DNA from: Apostichopus japonicus
Lineage: Eukaryota > Echinodermata > Holothuroidea > Aspidochirotida > Stichopodidae
Assembly: GCF_037975245.1 (NCBI RefSeq)
Contig: NC_092561.1
Coordinates: 5,506,001 to 5,570,000 of the forward strand
DNA length: 64,000 bases
Reading direction: 5' to 3'
Each line of letters begins with the position of its first letter. The stretch's first letter is position 1. Shown here piece by piece: positions 47,651 through 60,700 of this stretch. The position numbers and the translations under genes are program-made. The notes below the pieces were generated by a model. It was not told the origin of the DNA, made no database searches, and saw nothing but the letters and a program-made list of their open reading frames with translations.

Positions 47651-48627
47651 TAAAAACTTGTAGAAAAATTTAAAAAACATGGTTATTGCAAGTCTATTTC
47701 AGTCTCAGACATGGCACGCAAGGCAATTGGCAAGATAGCCGGGTGATTGCAAGATCTAGCAATTTCGTACACTACAACTTTGACCACTAATAAACTTCTG
47801 TAGTTGTACAGCGGAGCCCGGAGCTCACAGTCATGTTAACGATCCACATTGAGAAAGCTCTCTTCATTATGTCAATGCTAAACGTACGGTTCTTATAAGT
47901 CAACTAACCTTGTTAATTTGGATTTGTCTGGTTAGAACTATAAAACTGAATGCTTTACTGTACTTCAACTTCCCCAAATTGTTATAAAGATCTGAGTTTT
48001 AAATGAAGTGAGGTAAGAACCCTGAATAGAAACCTGACATCAGGAAATATATTTAAGGAATTTTTTTTGTCTGGTTGTCACTCAGACAACCAGGTCAACT
48101 TTAGCTGTCTGATACGCCGGTTGCCCGAAAAGAATTGGAGCTAAACGTAAACAAAGAACGACTAATATGTACACTGTTGGATAGATGTGTACAGTAGGTT
48201 CTAAGGTGATTAAAACAATATAGTTTTGGGCCTGTAAAACTCCCATTTGTGTGGATCATACTATAGGTATGGAAGGGACACCAATTTATTATTTTACCTA
48301 CAATATCTGGGGGAATTAGTAACAATGCAATCTCAAGTTGATTTAAACAACAATTCATCCGTTAGACGCCCACAATTTTAGCTTATTTTGGTTGTCCGAA
48401 CAGATATCAGGTCGTCTTGGCCGATCTGACTCCTGTTAAAATTTGCCCTGTCACATGATGCGAAGAATAGTCTATGACAGTAATTAAAAGCCGTGCAAAA
48501 GGACTGAACTTTGCATAAATTGATCCTGTATTTTCATGCATACAAATGAAAATTATTTCAGTACAGGTCTTTAAAGTTTGCAAAGCTGACTTATGGAAAT
48601 TTAAAAACCTTTACAAAACCAAAAAAT
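47651..48627. other. Intergenic, nothing recognised
   Basis: 3' flank of the minus-strand methyltransferase-like gene. No polyadenylation signal was pinned down and no other feature is supported. Confidence 0.35.
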
Positions 48628-49541
48628 TTAGCAAACCTTTTGTAGAAAAATAATACGATTCGAGCCAATCTTCGCTGGAAAGAAAGAAAGCCATCCGACC
48701 AACGGGTGGTTAGGACTTGGTCCCGAGACTGATGGGAAGGCCATGTCACTGTGGAAATCTGCAATCACTCTAAACCCAGAGGTATAAGAAACCGCTTCTC
48801 TGAAGAGACCATTATGAGGGCCACTCTCATTGTCAATGAACAGAACAAAGGTTCCCGGAGATATTGCCCTCAAAAATGGAAATCGGAGATGAGCAGGTCG
48901 TTTGCACACGAAAGCTGATAGGGAAGATACGACTTTGGTGAGAGTCACCAGATGGGCCCTTCTTATCTTCGTTGCGACCTCGTCTGGCACGTTGCCCTCT
49001 GAGGTTAAATCGTAAGTCACGTAATCAATATTCTTAATATTCAAGTCACTCGTCCTTGCGTGCAGACTCGTCCAGGTGTCGCCCCATTCGCCGCATTTGT
49101 CGATAACTGTTCCCTGTACGTCGCTCGATATGTTCAACGTTTTCAAGAACAGAGCGAACCCTAGGATGTCAGTGGCGGGTCCGCCACCGATGGCACATAC
49201 GTCAAACGTACGGACGTACTGCCAGGAAACAAAATTTTGGGTGAACTTTGTCATCTCGACTAAGGCTGTATGCACGAGATGGCTGTGTCGCATGAGGAAG
49301 ACATAGACGTAGGCCCACCGCGTAGGACTATCACCAAAGTCCAGTCGTTCATTTGGCGTCGTCAAGTTGACATTGTAGCTGTCTACGATCCTTTTCAAGA
49401 GCTCTTTGAACGGTACGGTAACATGATTCCTTATGATGAGTGGCATGATGATGTCGCGCTCAATCTCATCCAGAAGGTGACGAAGATAGCCTGCTGACTC
49501 GTCATACCCAGGAGGTTTGACGAGGATTGGCAGTGGATGAA
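48628..49541 (-). CDS. Last exon of a SAM-dependent methyltransferase-like gene
   Basis: The exon encodes about 304 residues and ends at a stop at 48628. The open frame continues upstream past the first ATG (49446). It reaches a pyrimidine-rich acceptor CCCACCACCAG, giving an exon start at 49541, so at least one upstream exon is missing; I could not find it. CAIGGGPATDILG is a glycine-rich motif I for S-adenosylmethionine binding in a Rossmann fold. It is followed about 25 residues later by GTVIDKCGEWGDTW (acidic end of strand 2 plus an aromatic helix), and later by FVLFIDNESGP. The pattern resembles uncharacterised GGGPGTD-type methyltransferases of invertebrates and fungi. The substrate is unknown, and the Ala in place of the second Gly is a mild deviation. 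Confidence 0.7.
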
Positions 49542-50300
49542 CTGGTGGTGGGTATGGTAGGTAGCTGATGAAGAAGTACAGTACAGTTCTCGTTAATTAT
49601 AAGCGTTATCATGTTACATAAGCCTTTGTGCTGTTAACTGTAAACTAATATGTATCATCATGCCGAATGCTGTAAGCAAAATTATCTTCATTTTTCATTC
49701 ACAAAGCATGACATCCAAATGAATATGGAAATACATACTGCATATTCATATTTCTGAGTATATGTTCTGTAGTGCTTTAGAAGTGATCCTTTTTGTTTGA
49801 GTTGCACCTTTCGTTTTCGTGCAGTTTTTCGTGAACAGCAATTTGTCCATTTTTATAGCATTTAACATTTGCAAAATGGATACCAGATTTTTGGCGATTC
49901 ATTCAATCTGCAACTCTGTGGCTCGCTATGTTTTTAACAGGGCTCCACCAATTTATGATCAAGAAATGAAAAGGAAAAGAGAAAAAAAATTGTGCTCATG
50001 CAGCCTCACATTGGCCTTAGGACACACAACAACAACTCAACATGAGCTTTAAAGGATGACAAATTTACACAGAAGCTTATAGGTCTTGATATATATGTTA
50101 TAGTTTAAAAACAAATGAAACAAAGTGTGTGCTAGTAATGTTTCTGGAATGCTCCAAAGATGCTTTCTTGATAATATGAAGTTAAGAGAACATGTTATGG
50201 TTGAGTTTCTGTTTAAGAATGTGCAGTACTATAAACAATGGATTAACACTAACACATTTAGTGCTGCACTGTGGAGCTGGCACCATCATATGTGAAGCCT
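49542..50300. other. Intergenic or intron, nothing recognised
   Basis: Presumed intron or 5' flank of the methyltransferase-like gene; no further exon could be supported. Confidence 0.35.
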
Positions 50301-50304
50301 TTAA

Positions 50305-50606
50305 AGGGTGGGAAGACTCGCGCACAAAGAAACGTCTAATGCTGGTAATCTGACCTAGTTTCGAATGAGGTGTAACAGAAGTGTTAGACACCACCATCGA
50401 TCCCTAAAAATGCACACACAACTTGCTACCGTCGGTCCTACTCCTAGTGTACAGTCAGTACATACAGCTGCAGTCAATACCCACAGCACAGTGTATAAAC
50501 GATACAGCGATGGACATCTCAGGTCCAGCTAAAGATAACACGGTATCACGTTTCATTACTGTCTGCATTTTGGCCGCATGCGGTTTGGGGCGAGTCTTCA
50601 ATGCCT
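50305..50606 (+). mobile_element. TTAA-flanked non-autonomous element, copy K3
   Basis: TTAA on both sides (50301-50304, 50607-50610). Ends AGGGTGGGAAGACTCG and, on the other strand, AGGCATTGAAGACTCG. The interior matches K1 in the same orientation and K2 inverted, including CAGCGATGGACATCTCAGG. Confidence 0.8.
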
Positions 50607-50610
50607 TTAA

Positions 50611-51757
50611 GTGTTTAGTTCTAGGCCTATATTACATATTTTATGTAGCCAGCTAAATCTGCCTTGTTGATGTGTATCTTTAGATGTACTATAGGCCTAG
50701 GCTAAACTGGATTGTCATTTGAAAAAAAAAAGAGAGGAAACTAGCTACATAGGCTAGGACTTATTGTTTGCTCACCTCATGTCAACCCTCCACTGCAGTG
50801 GGTAACCTATGTATTATCAAATAAAAATGATGAAGTTAAACCGTCGCCTTCAAATAAGCTGTCACCTTCAGAATCGGTTTATGCTAGTGGTATTGTTACT
50901 TATTTGTTCGCCGATACAGTATGCGTGTGCTCCTATAGGCTAGTCTATGCCCTTATTCATTGAAACACATTCGCGAAGCACTTGACATACTTCCCATTGG
51001 AAATCCCCCATTTCACATTATTCCCAAGAATGGCAATACGCCCTTGGTGTTCAGCCAGCTGGGTGTTCAGATAGTATTTTGATACAGCTGTAGTAACGTG
51101 TAACGGGGTTTTCAGGTTTGTTTCCCTCATCGATCTTTACACATTATTGGTTCTCCTTCGGCTCACAAAAATAATATCAATATTGAACTTGCTTCAAGTC
51201 GGCTGCTAGTTCGCGGGGTATTCAATCTAGCCGATGTCATACATTGAGGTGATCATGAGAATTTCTCATCATATTTTCTATAAATCAAAATGCTTTGATC
51301 ATTCATTTTCCACTCTCTTTCGTATTCTCAGATACAATGTTTCAGCTACAGAAACTGAGATAACAAATTAACTGCTCCTGAACTCGTCGCGTTAGCGAGG
51401 TATTACCTTACCTATATATTTTTGGTCACCTGGTCCAAAAGACGCGTTACTTGTATTGTACTGTACTCGAGCTGAGCATGAGACGGTCATGCAATTGCGC
51501 ACGAAATCCACATACATTCAACACAGCACAAGCCTAGTAACGCGAGAAAAGGAGGCTGAAATAATTGAATTTCCCGTCTGGACTCTTTATCAAATTACCG
51601 TATATCTCGTTCTTGTGTAGTTAGAACTGATTGCTGTGCGTTCGATAGATCTTCCATTTGAACAATCTAGCCTAGCTTTCGTGACTTCTAAGGCCTAACT
51701 TCATGTGATATATATTGTGAAGTTCGGATAATCATAGACTAGGCCCACCCAGTAACG
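50611..51757. other. Upstream region of NADSYN1
   Basis: No TATA box of note and no coding feature. Several TAGGCCTA-type palindromes occur. The promoter is probably just upstream of 51700. Confidence 0.35.
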
Positions 51758-54700
51758 ATGGGTCGCACGGTTACCCTGGCAGCATGTACGCTAAACCAAT
51801 GGGCCATGGACTTCGAAGGCAATCTCGCAAGAATTCTAAAGAGTAAGTATCGTTAGAAAAAGTAAGTTGGGCCTATCGCTCACGATGAAGCCAGTGACAT
51901 AAAATAATATTTCATTTTAGACCAGACCTTCAAACAATGAGCTTTGAAGTTTGACTCTTGACAAACTATTTTAAAGCCTGGATAAGTAGCCTAGTGAGTA
52001 GTGTTTGGGGTAACATCTTGGGTCCTAGGCCTAGTATAAGTTGCCCTTGGTTCATTAAGCCAAGTAGCCTCTATTGGGTGGCATTTAGGGGCCTTCAGAG
52101 GCTCAGTTTTGTTACTAAATCTAGCATGGTGGGTTAAAGTCTAATAATAAATAATGGAAAAGAGCAAAGAAATTAATGGCTTAGCCTACTGTAGCAGTTA
52201 AGGGATTTGAACCATTATTAAACTTATGGTTTCAAGCCCAGTGCTCTACTGAGCTATCCAGCCCATAGTTGGAGATCCTTATATATTATATAGCCTATTG
52301 TTTTGCGGGGGGCTCCAGTCAGAAGCCACAGAACAGTACCTTGCATACTGTGTGGCAAGGGATCGCACTATACAGTAGTTTTGGTACGCCCATGTTTCAT
52401 TTGATACAGCCCAGAGAATGACAGGGAGGGCATTTTATTTTCGTTTTTTGAATGCATCTGGCAACAGTAGAATTCACGATATCATCCGGGCAATTCATCC
52501 AAAAATACTTGTCTTTTTTTTCATATATACTCCCAAATTCACAAATAATATTTCTACCAAAACGTTGCATTTTGTTGAAATTCTAAATAGATTCAAGAGT
52601 GTTATAAGAGGATCATAAAGGGTCAAAGTAGTCTTCATTCAATCAACCATTTCTTTAGTTAGGAAAATGATATTATTATGGGCTTTTCAACTTATAATGA
52701 AGAGTATTTTTCTCTTAAAGATGAATGTTATATATTGACAGTCATATCCCTATAAGACATTGACCAAATCTACCATCAAATTGTTTTCTCTCAAGTCTAC
52801 ATCATCCTATGCAGTAGCTTTCATGATCTGTTAACAACATGAATGTATCTTTATTTAATGTTTTTTGACGAAAATTTATCAAATCTTGGGGTATTTCCTT
52901 AGTGGTACGTACAGTATCATGGCACAGTCTAAATACAACTACCTCATCCTTATATTGGCAATATTATTGAAATCTTGGTTCAGTGGGTTTTTCTCCATAC
53001 TAAATTAAATTACTGTTAACTTCCTGTAAAATAAAAAGTTACCAATTGCCTGCATCCTGCCACATCCTAGCAGTTCTTTAGTTGTCTCAAAAGATGCAAA
53101 GAAAAAACGTGAAACCACTTTGTGAATCCAAATGTTGTGTACCCATATATACTGTATAGTACAGTTCTTGGCTCAGTGTCACTGAGTGGAATTGATACTA
53201 AATTAATGGTTACGTTTCTAGTATAAGTGAAGAGGAGACCAAAGACTTCATATTTTGCAAAAACAATTGGGAATAGACTGTTAGTTGCATCAGTGTGTAA
53301 ACTTATTTTGTGTAAGATTCGTTATAGGTTCAATGGTCGGTAAAATTACCAAATTTAATGCAAACAGCTGGTTTTTATTAAAACTGATCAAAAATAAAAC
53401 TAGCTTTTAGCTGAAAGTATAATGTTGAAACAGACCTATGATACAATATGTACATGGAGGTACTATTTATGATTATTATGTTTAATGGATATTCTGTATT
53501 TGAATTTGGAAATTGTTATTAATTTATTTCAGGTATTGAGATAGCTAAAGAGAAAGGAGCAAGCTACAGACTTGGACCGGAATTGGAAATATGGTAAATA
53601 AACTGTTTTAATGATATACAGTTCTAGACATGTTTAGCCCCTTCTAGATTTTTCAGAGAGCTCTGTGAATATGAAGTGTGCAGTGGTTGTCTTGTTGTAC
53701 CTATCTCTCTATGTATATGTATGTACCTATGCCGAGAGAATCTGGTTCCTAATGACATTAAGATCCTAATAAAGAGATGTGGCATCTTAAAGAGAACAAG
53801 ACATTTGCTTTAAGTCAGGGTTGTCCAACCTATGGCCCGCGGGCCACAGTCCGGCCCGCCGCAGGGTTGCGTCCGGCCCGCCAGAGATGCTCTACGGTGC
53901 GAAATTTTATTGAGCAGAATTATTGATAACAAGTTGAAGCTATAAAATCAATCATTCGAACCTTCTGGGTCCAAAAAAACTGCATACAGGTTACTTTGTG
54001 TGACTCTCTCAGCGGAGGAGGGGGGGTGGGGCGGCTGGACTTTATTCATCTGTTTTATCAGGAAGGAAAATAAATCAGTGTGCTCCGCGCGCAGTGCTCA
54101 CATTTTGTTGCCTTGGGCTTCGGGCGAAAAATCGAGCGTAGGGTTCATGCAGCCCCCTCCTTCATCATAATCATTCCATGTGGCCCTCCTCTGCAAAAGG
54201 TTGGACAACCCTGCTTTAAGTGGACTTGAACGTTAACGAGACATCAGGTTACTAGCTCACTGCTCTACCATCTGAGCCATCTGACTAGATACTACTACTT
54301 GATACACTAGTACAATCTGTAACTTGTTACACTACTGTAACTTGCTACACTACTAACTGTAACTTGATACACTAACTGTAACCTGATACACTAACTGTAA
54401 CTTGATACACTAACTGTAACTTGATACACTGCTGTAACTTGATACACTGCTGTAACTTGCAACACTGCTGTAACTTGCTACACTGAGCTGTAACTTGATA
54501 CACTGCTGTAACTTGCTGCACTACTGTAACTTGATACACTGCTGTAATGTGATACAGTGCTGTAACTTGATACACTAACTGTAACTTGACACACTAACTG
54601 TAACTTGATACACTATTGTCACTTGATACACTACTGTAACTTGATACATTTGTTGGATACTGTAACTAACACAAGTTCAATACAGTTACTGGGTTTGCTG

Positions 54701-57700
54701 AAATGTGTACCAGGCTCCAGAAATTGCATTATTTAATTTTTGTTACAGAATCTAACAGAGAATTGTTGTCTTAGTTATAGTTACTTAACAGCCATGTTTT
54801 GTCATTTTCTTTGTATTTTCAGTGGCTATGGATGCAGCGACCACTTTTATGAATCCGACACATGCCTTCACTCCTGGCAAGTCCTGGCTGAGCTTCTCAA
54901 ATCTCCTATCACCAGGGAGATCATTTGTGACGTTGGAATGTGAGTGTAGGAATTCTAGTTCTCCACATCTCTGTACAAAAAGACAATGTTGACCTGGATC
55001 TCACCACTTAATGATTATGCTGAACACACATTGTGCTGTACCTTACTACCTTCATTTAACATAAGTTGAACTTTAACACTTTAACAGTATACCTTCTTCT
55101 TTTGAAAATATTCCAACTTTGTTAGATTAACTGTGTAGGATTAGCAACATCCAATACAGACAATTCCAAAAAGACGATGGATAATCTACTGTGAAAATGT
55201 GCAGGAAATCTGTTTTTCGACAATCCCCCCCAACCCCTCCACCCCCGCTCATGAAGTCTTGACCTACTGTACCTCTGGGTGTAGTATCGATCAAACAGGT
55301 TTCACTGTTATATTAACCAATTGATATGAAATTATGAAAAAAGAGAAATTATATATCTGCGGTAAAAAGAGAAGTTTATAGGATTTAGAATTAATCATTG
55401 ATCATCACTTTGGGCTCCACATTACAATCAGTCAATATATTTTGTTAATGATTCCCAGAAAAAGAAACGATTATAAATAAACATGTCATGATCCTTTCAA
55501 AAAGAAGATTTGCTTTTTCAGACTGGAATTGCAAGTGGAATGTTGTGCAGATCGGAGCCATTCCAGTTCCTTCTTTATTTTGAATTAAACACATCACATG
55601 CATTCTGTCTTTCTGAACGCAAATTTATTAGTAACGAAACCAGACACTTGATTCGGTTATATGTTAAGTTATTCTTGTATTTCTTTCACAGGCCTGTGAT
55701 GCATAAGAATGTCAGGTACAACTGCAGAATCATCTTTCTGAATCGGTAAGAACTGTGTTAATAATATTCTCGTTGATATTTAATCGTATTTGTCAGTTTA
55801 AAACGATGGCACAGACAGACACGTCTGCAGGGCCTCTTTCATCAATTTGCCGTAGGTGCCCTCACAAATGATCTCAATCATCAAGGATCATCTAACCCAA
55901 GGTTCAAAGATTATCTGAAATAGCAGTGACTATCCATCCCAGAAAACAGCTTTACTGCGTCGGCAGTAAATGGAAAAAATCTAGGGTGCGATTTTACGAA
56001 AGATCTCATCAATCGTTCCTGTTTTCTGTCATTTCTGTGTTCACGCTCACTTTGGACAAAATGTTTTCAATATTTTTGGAAAATTGTCTTGGTGCTCCTT
56101 ATGTATGCTACCAGGAAAAAATTGATGTGGTGCTGTGCCATTTTAAAGAAAATCCAAGGAAATTTCTAAGTTGCCCCTCATGATTCTCAATCGTGCCCTT
56201 GTGCATATCTTGCCATTGAAGGAACTTTTTGGTGGAGGCCAAGGTTATCCTCTGTTGGCTATACTTTGATAAATCAAGAAAACGTTATCTCAAAGTCTTG
56301 ATCCTGATTTTAGGGTGACAGCTAAAAACCAACAACTATTTACCACATGAACCCTCAACCATCCCAGGGCATAGCTTAAGCTATCAACATTTGTGTCTCG
56401 TGTTTAAAAAACTGGGACCAAATTTTGTAATCGAAAATGTAACAGTTCTTTTAAATGAACCGAACTTGATTTCGATGAAAGACAATATCAGCAATCATTT
56501 CTGAATGTAATATATCATTTATGTAAGTTTTTTTCTTTTGCATTTTAACAGGAAAATTCTTCTCATCAAACCAAAGACTGACATGGCCAACCATGGGAAT
56601 TATAGAGAGTTACGTTGGTTTACAGCCTGGGCCAAACACCAGATCATAGAGGAGTATTATCTACCGAGAATGATTGCAAAGATAACTAATCAGGTGAGTA
56701 GGCTTATTCATGAATATTTAACATGTGTTTACTTTTGTCATAGCCATGTCAGGGAGGTTTATCCTGTTAGCCGCATCTTCGTTTTGCACACATCGATATG
56801 AAATGTCGGTTGTGAATGGCAAACAAGAAGGAAACCTGTTCTCTTGTACATTGAAATGCATCTTTGGGGGGAGGGGGAAGGGGGGAATGGGGGAGGGGAG
56901 GGGGATTTACCTTCAATTTATGCCTAACTTATACTGGTGCTGTGCCAGAGTGGATAAAGGCGGTGGCATTTGAAGCAATGAGGTTTAGCAATCGGGAGGC
57001 TCAGGGTTCGATACCCGGCCGGGTCATAGTAAGGTGGGTTTTTCCGTCCAAGAGCAATTTACGGTTTTCCCATCTGAAATGACTTTCTAAATTGGAAAGT
57101 TTCCAAATTTGAGTTAAAATGTTGAATTGGAAGCCACCCCACCTGTAAGTTGTAATCCATAAGCCCTTCGGGCTTCTCCCAAATTGTGGTCGCTTAAGCG
57201 TCGTAAAAATGACTGCTGATTGTTGTTACTATTAACTTTAATAGCAAGTTGTGGAAAGCACCCAGTTGTGACAATTGTTTACGTACAGGGCTATCATGTC
57301 ATGCTCTAAAGCACTCTTACTGACAGTATGAGCAGTATGATGATCCACTTTCTATCAGAGACAGATTGGAACCTGTTCATACTGTCAGTACAAGTGCTTT
57401 GGAGCATGATATGACCGTACAGTATACAGTGGTATTAGCATAGCATTAGCATTGCATAAATTGTTCCAACTGGCTGGATGGGAGGAGATTATTTCATGAA
57501 TAATCATTGGATTATATTGTAATAAAATACAAGGACCTCATGAAGCAAGCTCCTTCTAAGAAATGAAACTCTAAGATTTAACATGAAATTGAGAGACCAA
57601 ACATGGCAACAACATGGCAACCAGACTATTCTCAGAAGAGGTTTTACATTGCAGTTTTAATTAGTCATTTTGCCACCAGTGTGGGACAGTAGGAGATATC

Positions 57701-60700
57701 CAAATTTGTAATAGTACTATATTCACTTTAAAAAAAAATTTAAAAAATACTATATTCACTTTTTGTTTTTTTAGCGTACACATTTCTTATTTTCTTTTTC
57801 TTTTTCTTCCTGTTCAATAATTGTAGACCACTGTTCCTATTGGAGATGCTGTTTTATCAACCAGAGATACCTGCATAGGATCAGAAGTTTGTGAAGGTCT
57901 GTGGACTGCAAACAGGTAAATATCAATACAGTCTGGTTGCCAAACTTGCTGGATTTCACATCTGGATGAAGTCTATATCTGTGGGAAAGATGTGTGTGTG
58001 ACATATCATATTAGCTTAACACGGACAGACGGATATGTTTCAGGCTACAGGTATTGTTTCGACCTGTGTCTAGATTTGCAGGCATATGAAATATGAAGCT
58101 ACCAGTATAAACCAAAATTTTGCATCACATTTTGAGATATAAACTTGACATTGTTGTTATTTCAAACTATCGATAAAACTTATGTTTCACACAGTTAAGT
58201 TCTTTTAAGTCTTTTCTTGCTTCTTTGGAGATACTCAACCATATTTCAGGGCATCCCTGAAAGGGGTTTATTTGTTTAGTTTGACACTCCATTTTATCCA
58301 GAACCAGTGAAAAAAAATCTATTGAACATGATATAATTTCAGTCTGAAAACCGTATAAAGACAAAATCTCAAATAGTGCAAGTTTGTTGAACTTTTCTTC
58401 TGGTATGTAGATCCCTCATGACAAGTACAAGATCCTTAGAGGTATTGGTTGAGGTCAGAGGTCACTTTTGGTCAGGACAGATCAGACTGGAAACCAATAG
58501 CTCAAAATGTAATGCTTTAAATCACCATTTTGTACTTAGTGTTTAGATCCAAATTAGTGATCACATAAATCCTTACATTCTTCTGTGAAGGTTCAATGGT
58601 CGATCACTTGAGGTTAATAGAGGTGAACATCTGAAAACCTTGTAAACACAAAAACCAAGGTAACATTAGTAAAAAACCTAGGCTTGCAGATGACTTGGAG
58701 TGAACAAGAGTCAACACTTAAATTTTTTTTATGTGCCTTGTAAGTGTTGTATGTTGTCGTTACCAAGGTCGTAACACAGAAACTAAGGTAACGTTAGTAA
58801 AAAACCTAGGCTTGCAGATGACTTGGAGTGAACAAGAGTCAACACTTAAATTTTTTTTTATGTGCCTTGTAAGTGTTGTATGTTGTCGTTACCAAGGTCG
58901 TAACACAGAAACTAAGGTAACGTTAGTAAAAAACCTAGGCTTGCTGATAACTTGGAGTGAACAATGGTCAACACTTTAAAAATCTTACGAACATTGTTAG
59001 TGTTGTATGTTGTCGTTACAAAGGTAGCAAGGGATCATTAATAGGCCAATTGGCTTCCCAGTTACTAATTTTTTTTTTTATTGTTTATGTTTCCTTTTGT
59101 TTCAGTCCTCACATAGCCATGTGCCTTGATGGTGTGGAGATATTCACGAATGGTAGCGGAAGTTACCACCAACTCAGGAAAGGTCATACATTGGTAGACT
59201 TGATCAAGTCTTGCACTATGAAGGTGAGGGAGTACTTTCACTAAAAACCCCCCAAAAAATAAAAGCTGTTCTTTTGTCACAATTATGTCCAAAAGAAGTA
59301 AACTTACATGATATATAGTAATAAAGTATAGACATTGGGTAAAAGTAATTTTTTTTAATATTCGTAGGAATATGTCAAACCATCCTTAACAGATTAAAAA
59401 TATTGACATATTTCCAAAATTTTCAGTCACAAATATTTGCATATTCATGAATCAGATGGTTGAACCAGCCAGTTGGGACAATTTCCTAATGCTAATACCT
59501 CTCTAAACTGTACTCCATTATCATGCTCTCGAAGCACTGGTATTGTCAGTACAAACAGTTCCTGATATTCATACTGCTTGTACTGACAATACAAGTGCTC
59601 TGAAGCGGGACATAACACAGTATAGAAAATATTGTCCCAACTGGGTGGTTGAACTGCGTATCACATTTATTCCGGTTCCATGTTAAAGATGACGTTACAC
59701 AGAATTATTAGCAGACCATATCGTAACATATAATGAAGTGTGCATCAACAATGAGTTCGGTCATGAACAAAATGTTAACCTTACATCAGCCATTAATGTC
59801 CTTCCAATTTCTGATGGGGATGGACAACATGTGTAAATAGTTCATACCTGTAGTTTCCTGAGAAGAATTATGCTAAATGTTATTAATGATTTATTTTTCT
59901 TTTCACCATCACAGTGCGGGGGCATTTACATGTATTCAAACCTGAGAGGTTGCGATGGGGAGAGAGCTTATTATTATGGAGGATCTACCATCGCCCTGAA
60001 CGGAGATATTATCACACGCGGGGAAGAGTTTTCTCTGCAAGATGTGGTGAGCATGTCCAACTGTGCAACACAAGATGGAACACGTTCCTTTGAAGAGTCA
60101 CGTTTTGATCATGACACTCTTTCAAAATATTCTAAATTAAAGTTTTAACTGGTTTATGAAAAACATTGAAGAAAACTGGGTTACAAGTTTAGCCAAGGGA
60201 CACAACTTGACAATTGTCTTCAACTTTTATGAGATGTGAAATATGAATATTGTAGCAAGAGTGTCAATTTAACTTGAAGTTTACATTAGGGTGGTGGTCT
60301 GACTCGACATTACCATTTAAACTCATTGCCACAGATTTTCCTGACTTTAGTTCATTCATCTGTAATGGAAAATTTAACAAACTTGTTTGAGGCATTTAAC
60401 TTTAGAAATTTAGTGGCTCGGATCACAAATGTTTACAATCTGTTTTTTCGAGGAACTCTTGTCTTTCATGGTGACTTAAGTACAGTAACATCACCAGATA
60501 GTCGCAGTTTCAATGCAAGTTTCAGGAGAAGAAGTTTTTCAAAACTTTTTGTCACATTTTTCTTGGGAAAAGATCATCTTCTTTCTGAAGGATAGAACCA
60601 CCTCAGATTTGTCAGATAAATGTCCAATTTTTTGAGACAAACGAAGATCGATGATGACTTTCTCCGTTTTCTTTCTTCAGGAAGTTGTTGTTACAACCGT

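Noticed and set aside
54372-54575. Periodic minus-strand peptide of YQVTA-type repeats
   Set aside because: Direct consequence of the 17-20 bp tandem repeat; no expression context.
58731-58979. Duplicated '[14 protein letters not shown]' peptide
   Set aside because: Produced by the 128-bp tandem repeat in an intron.
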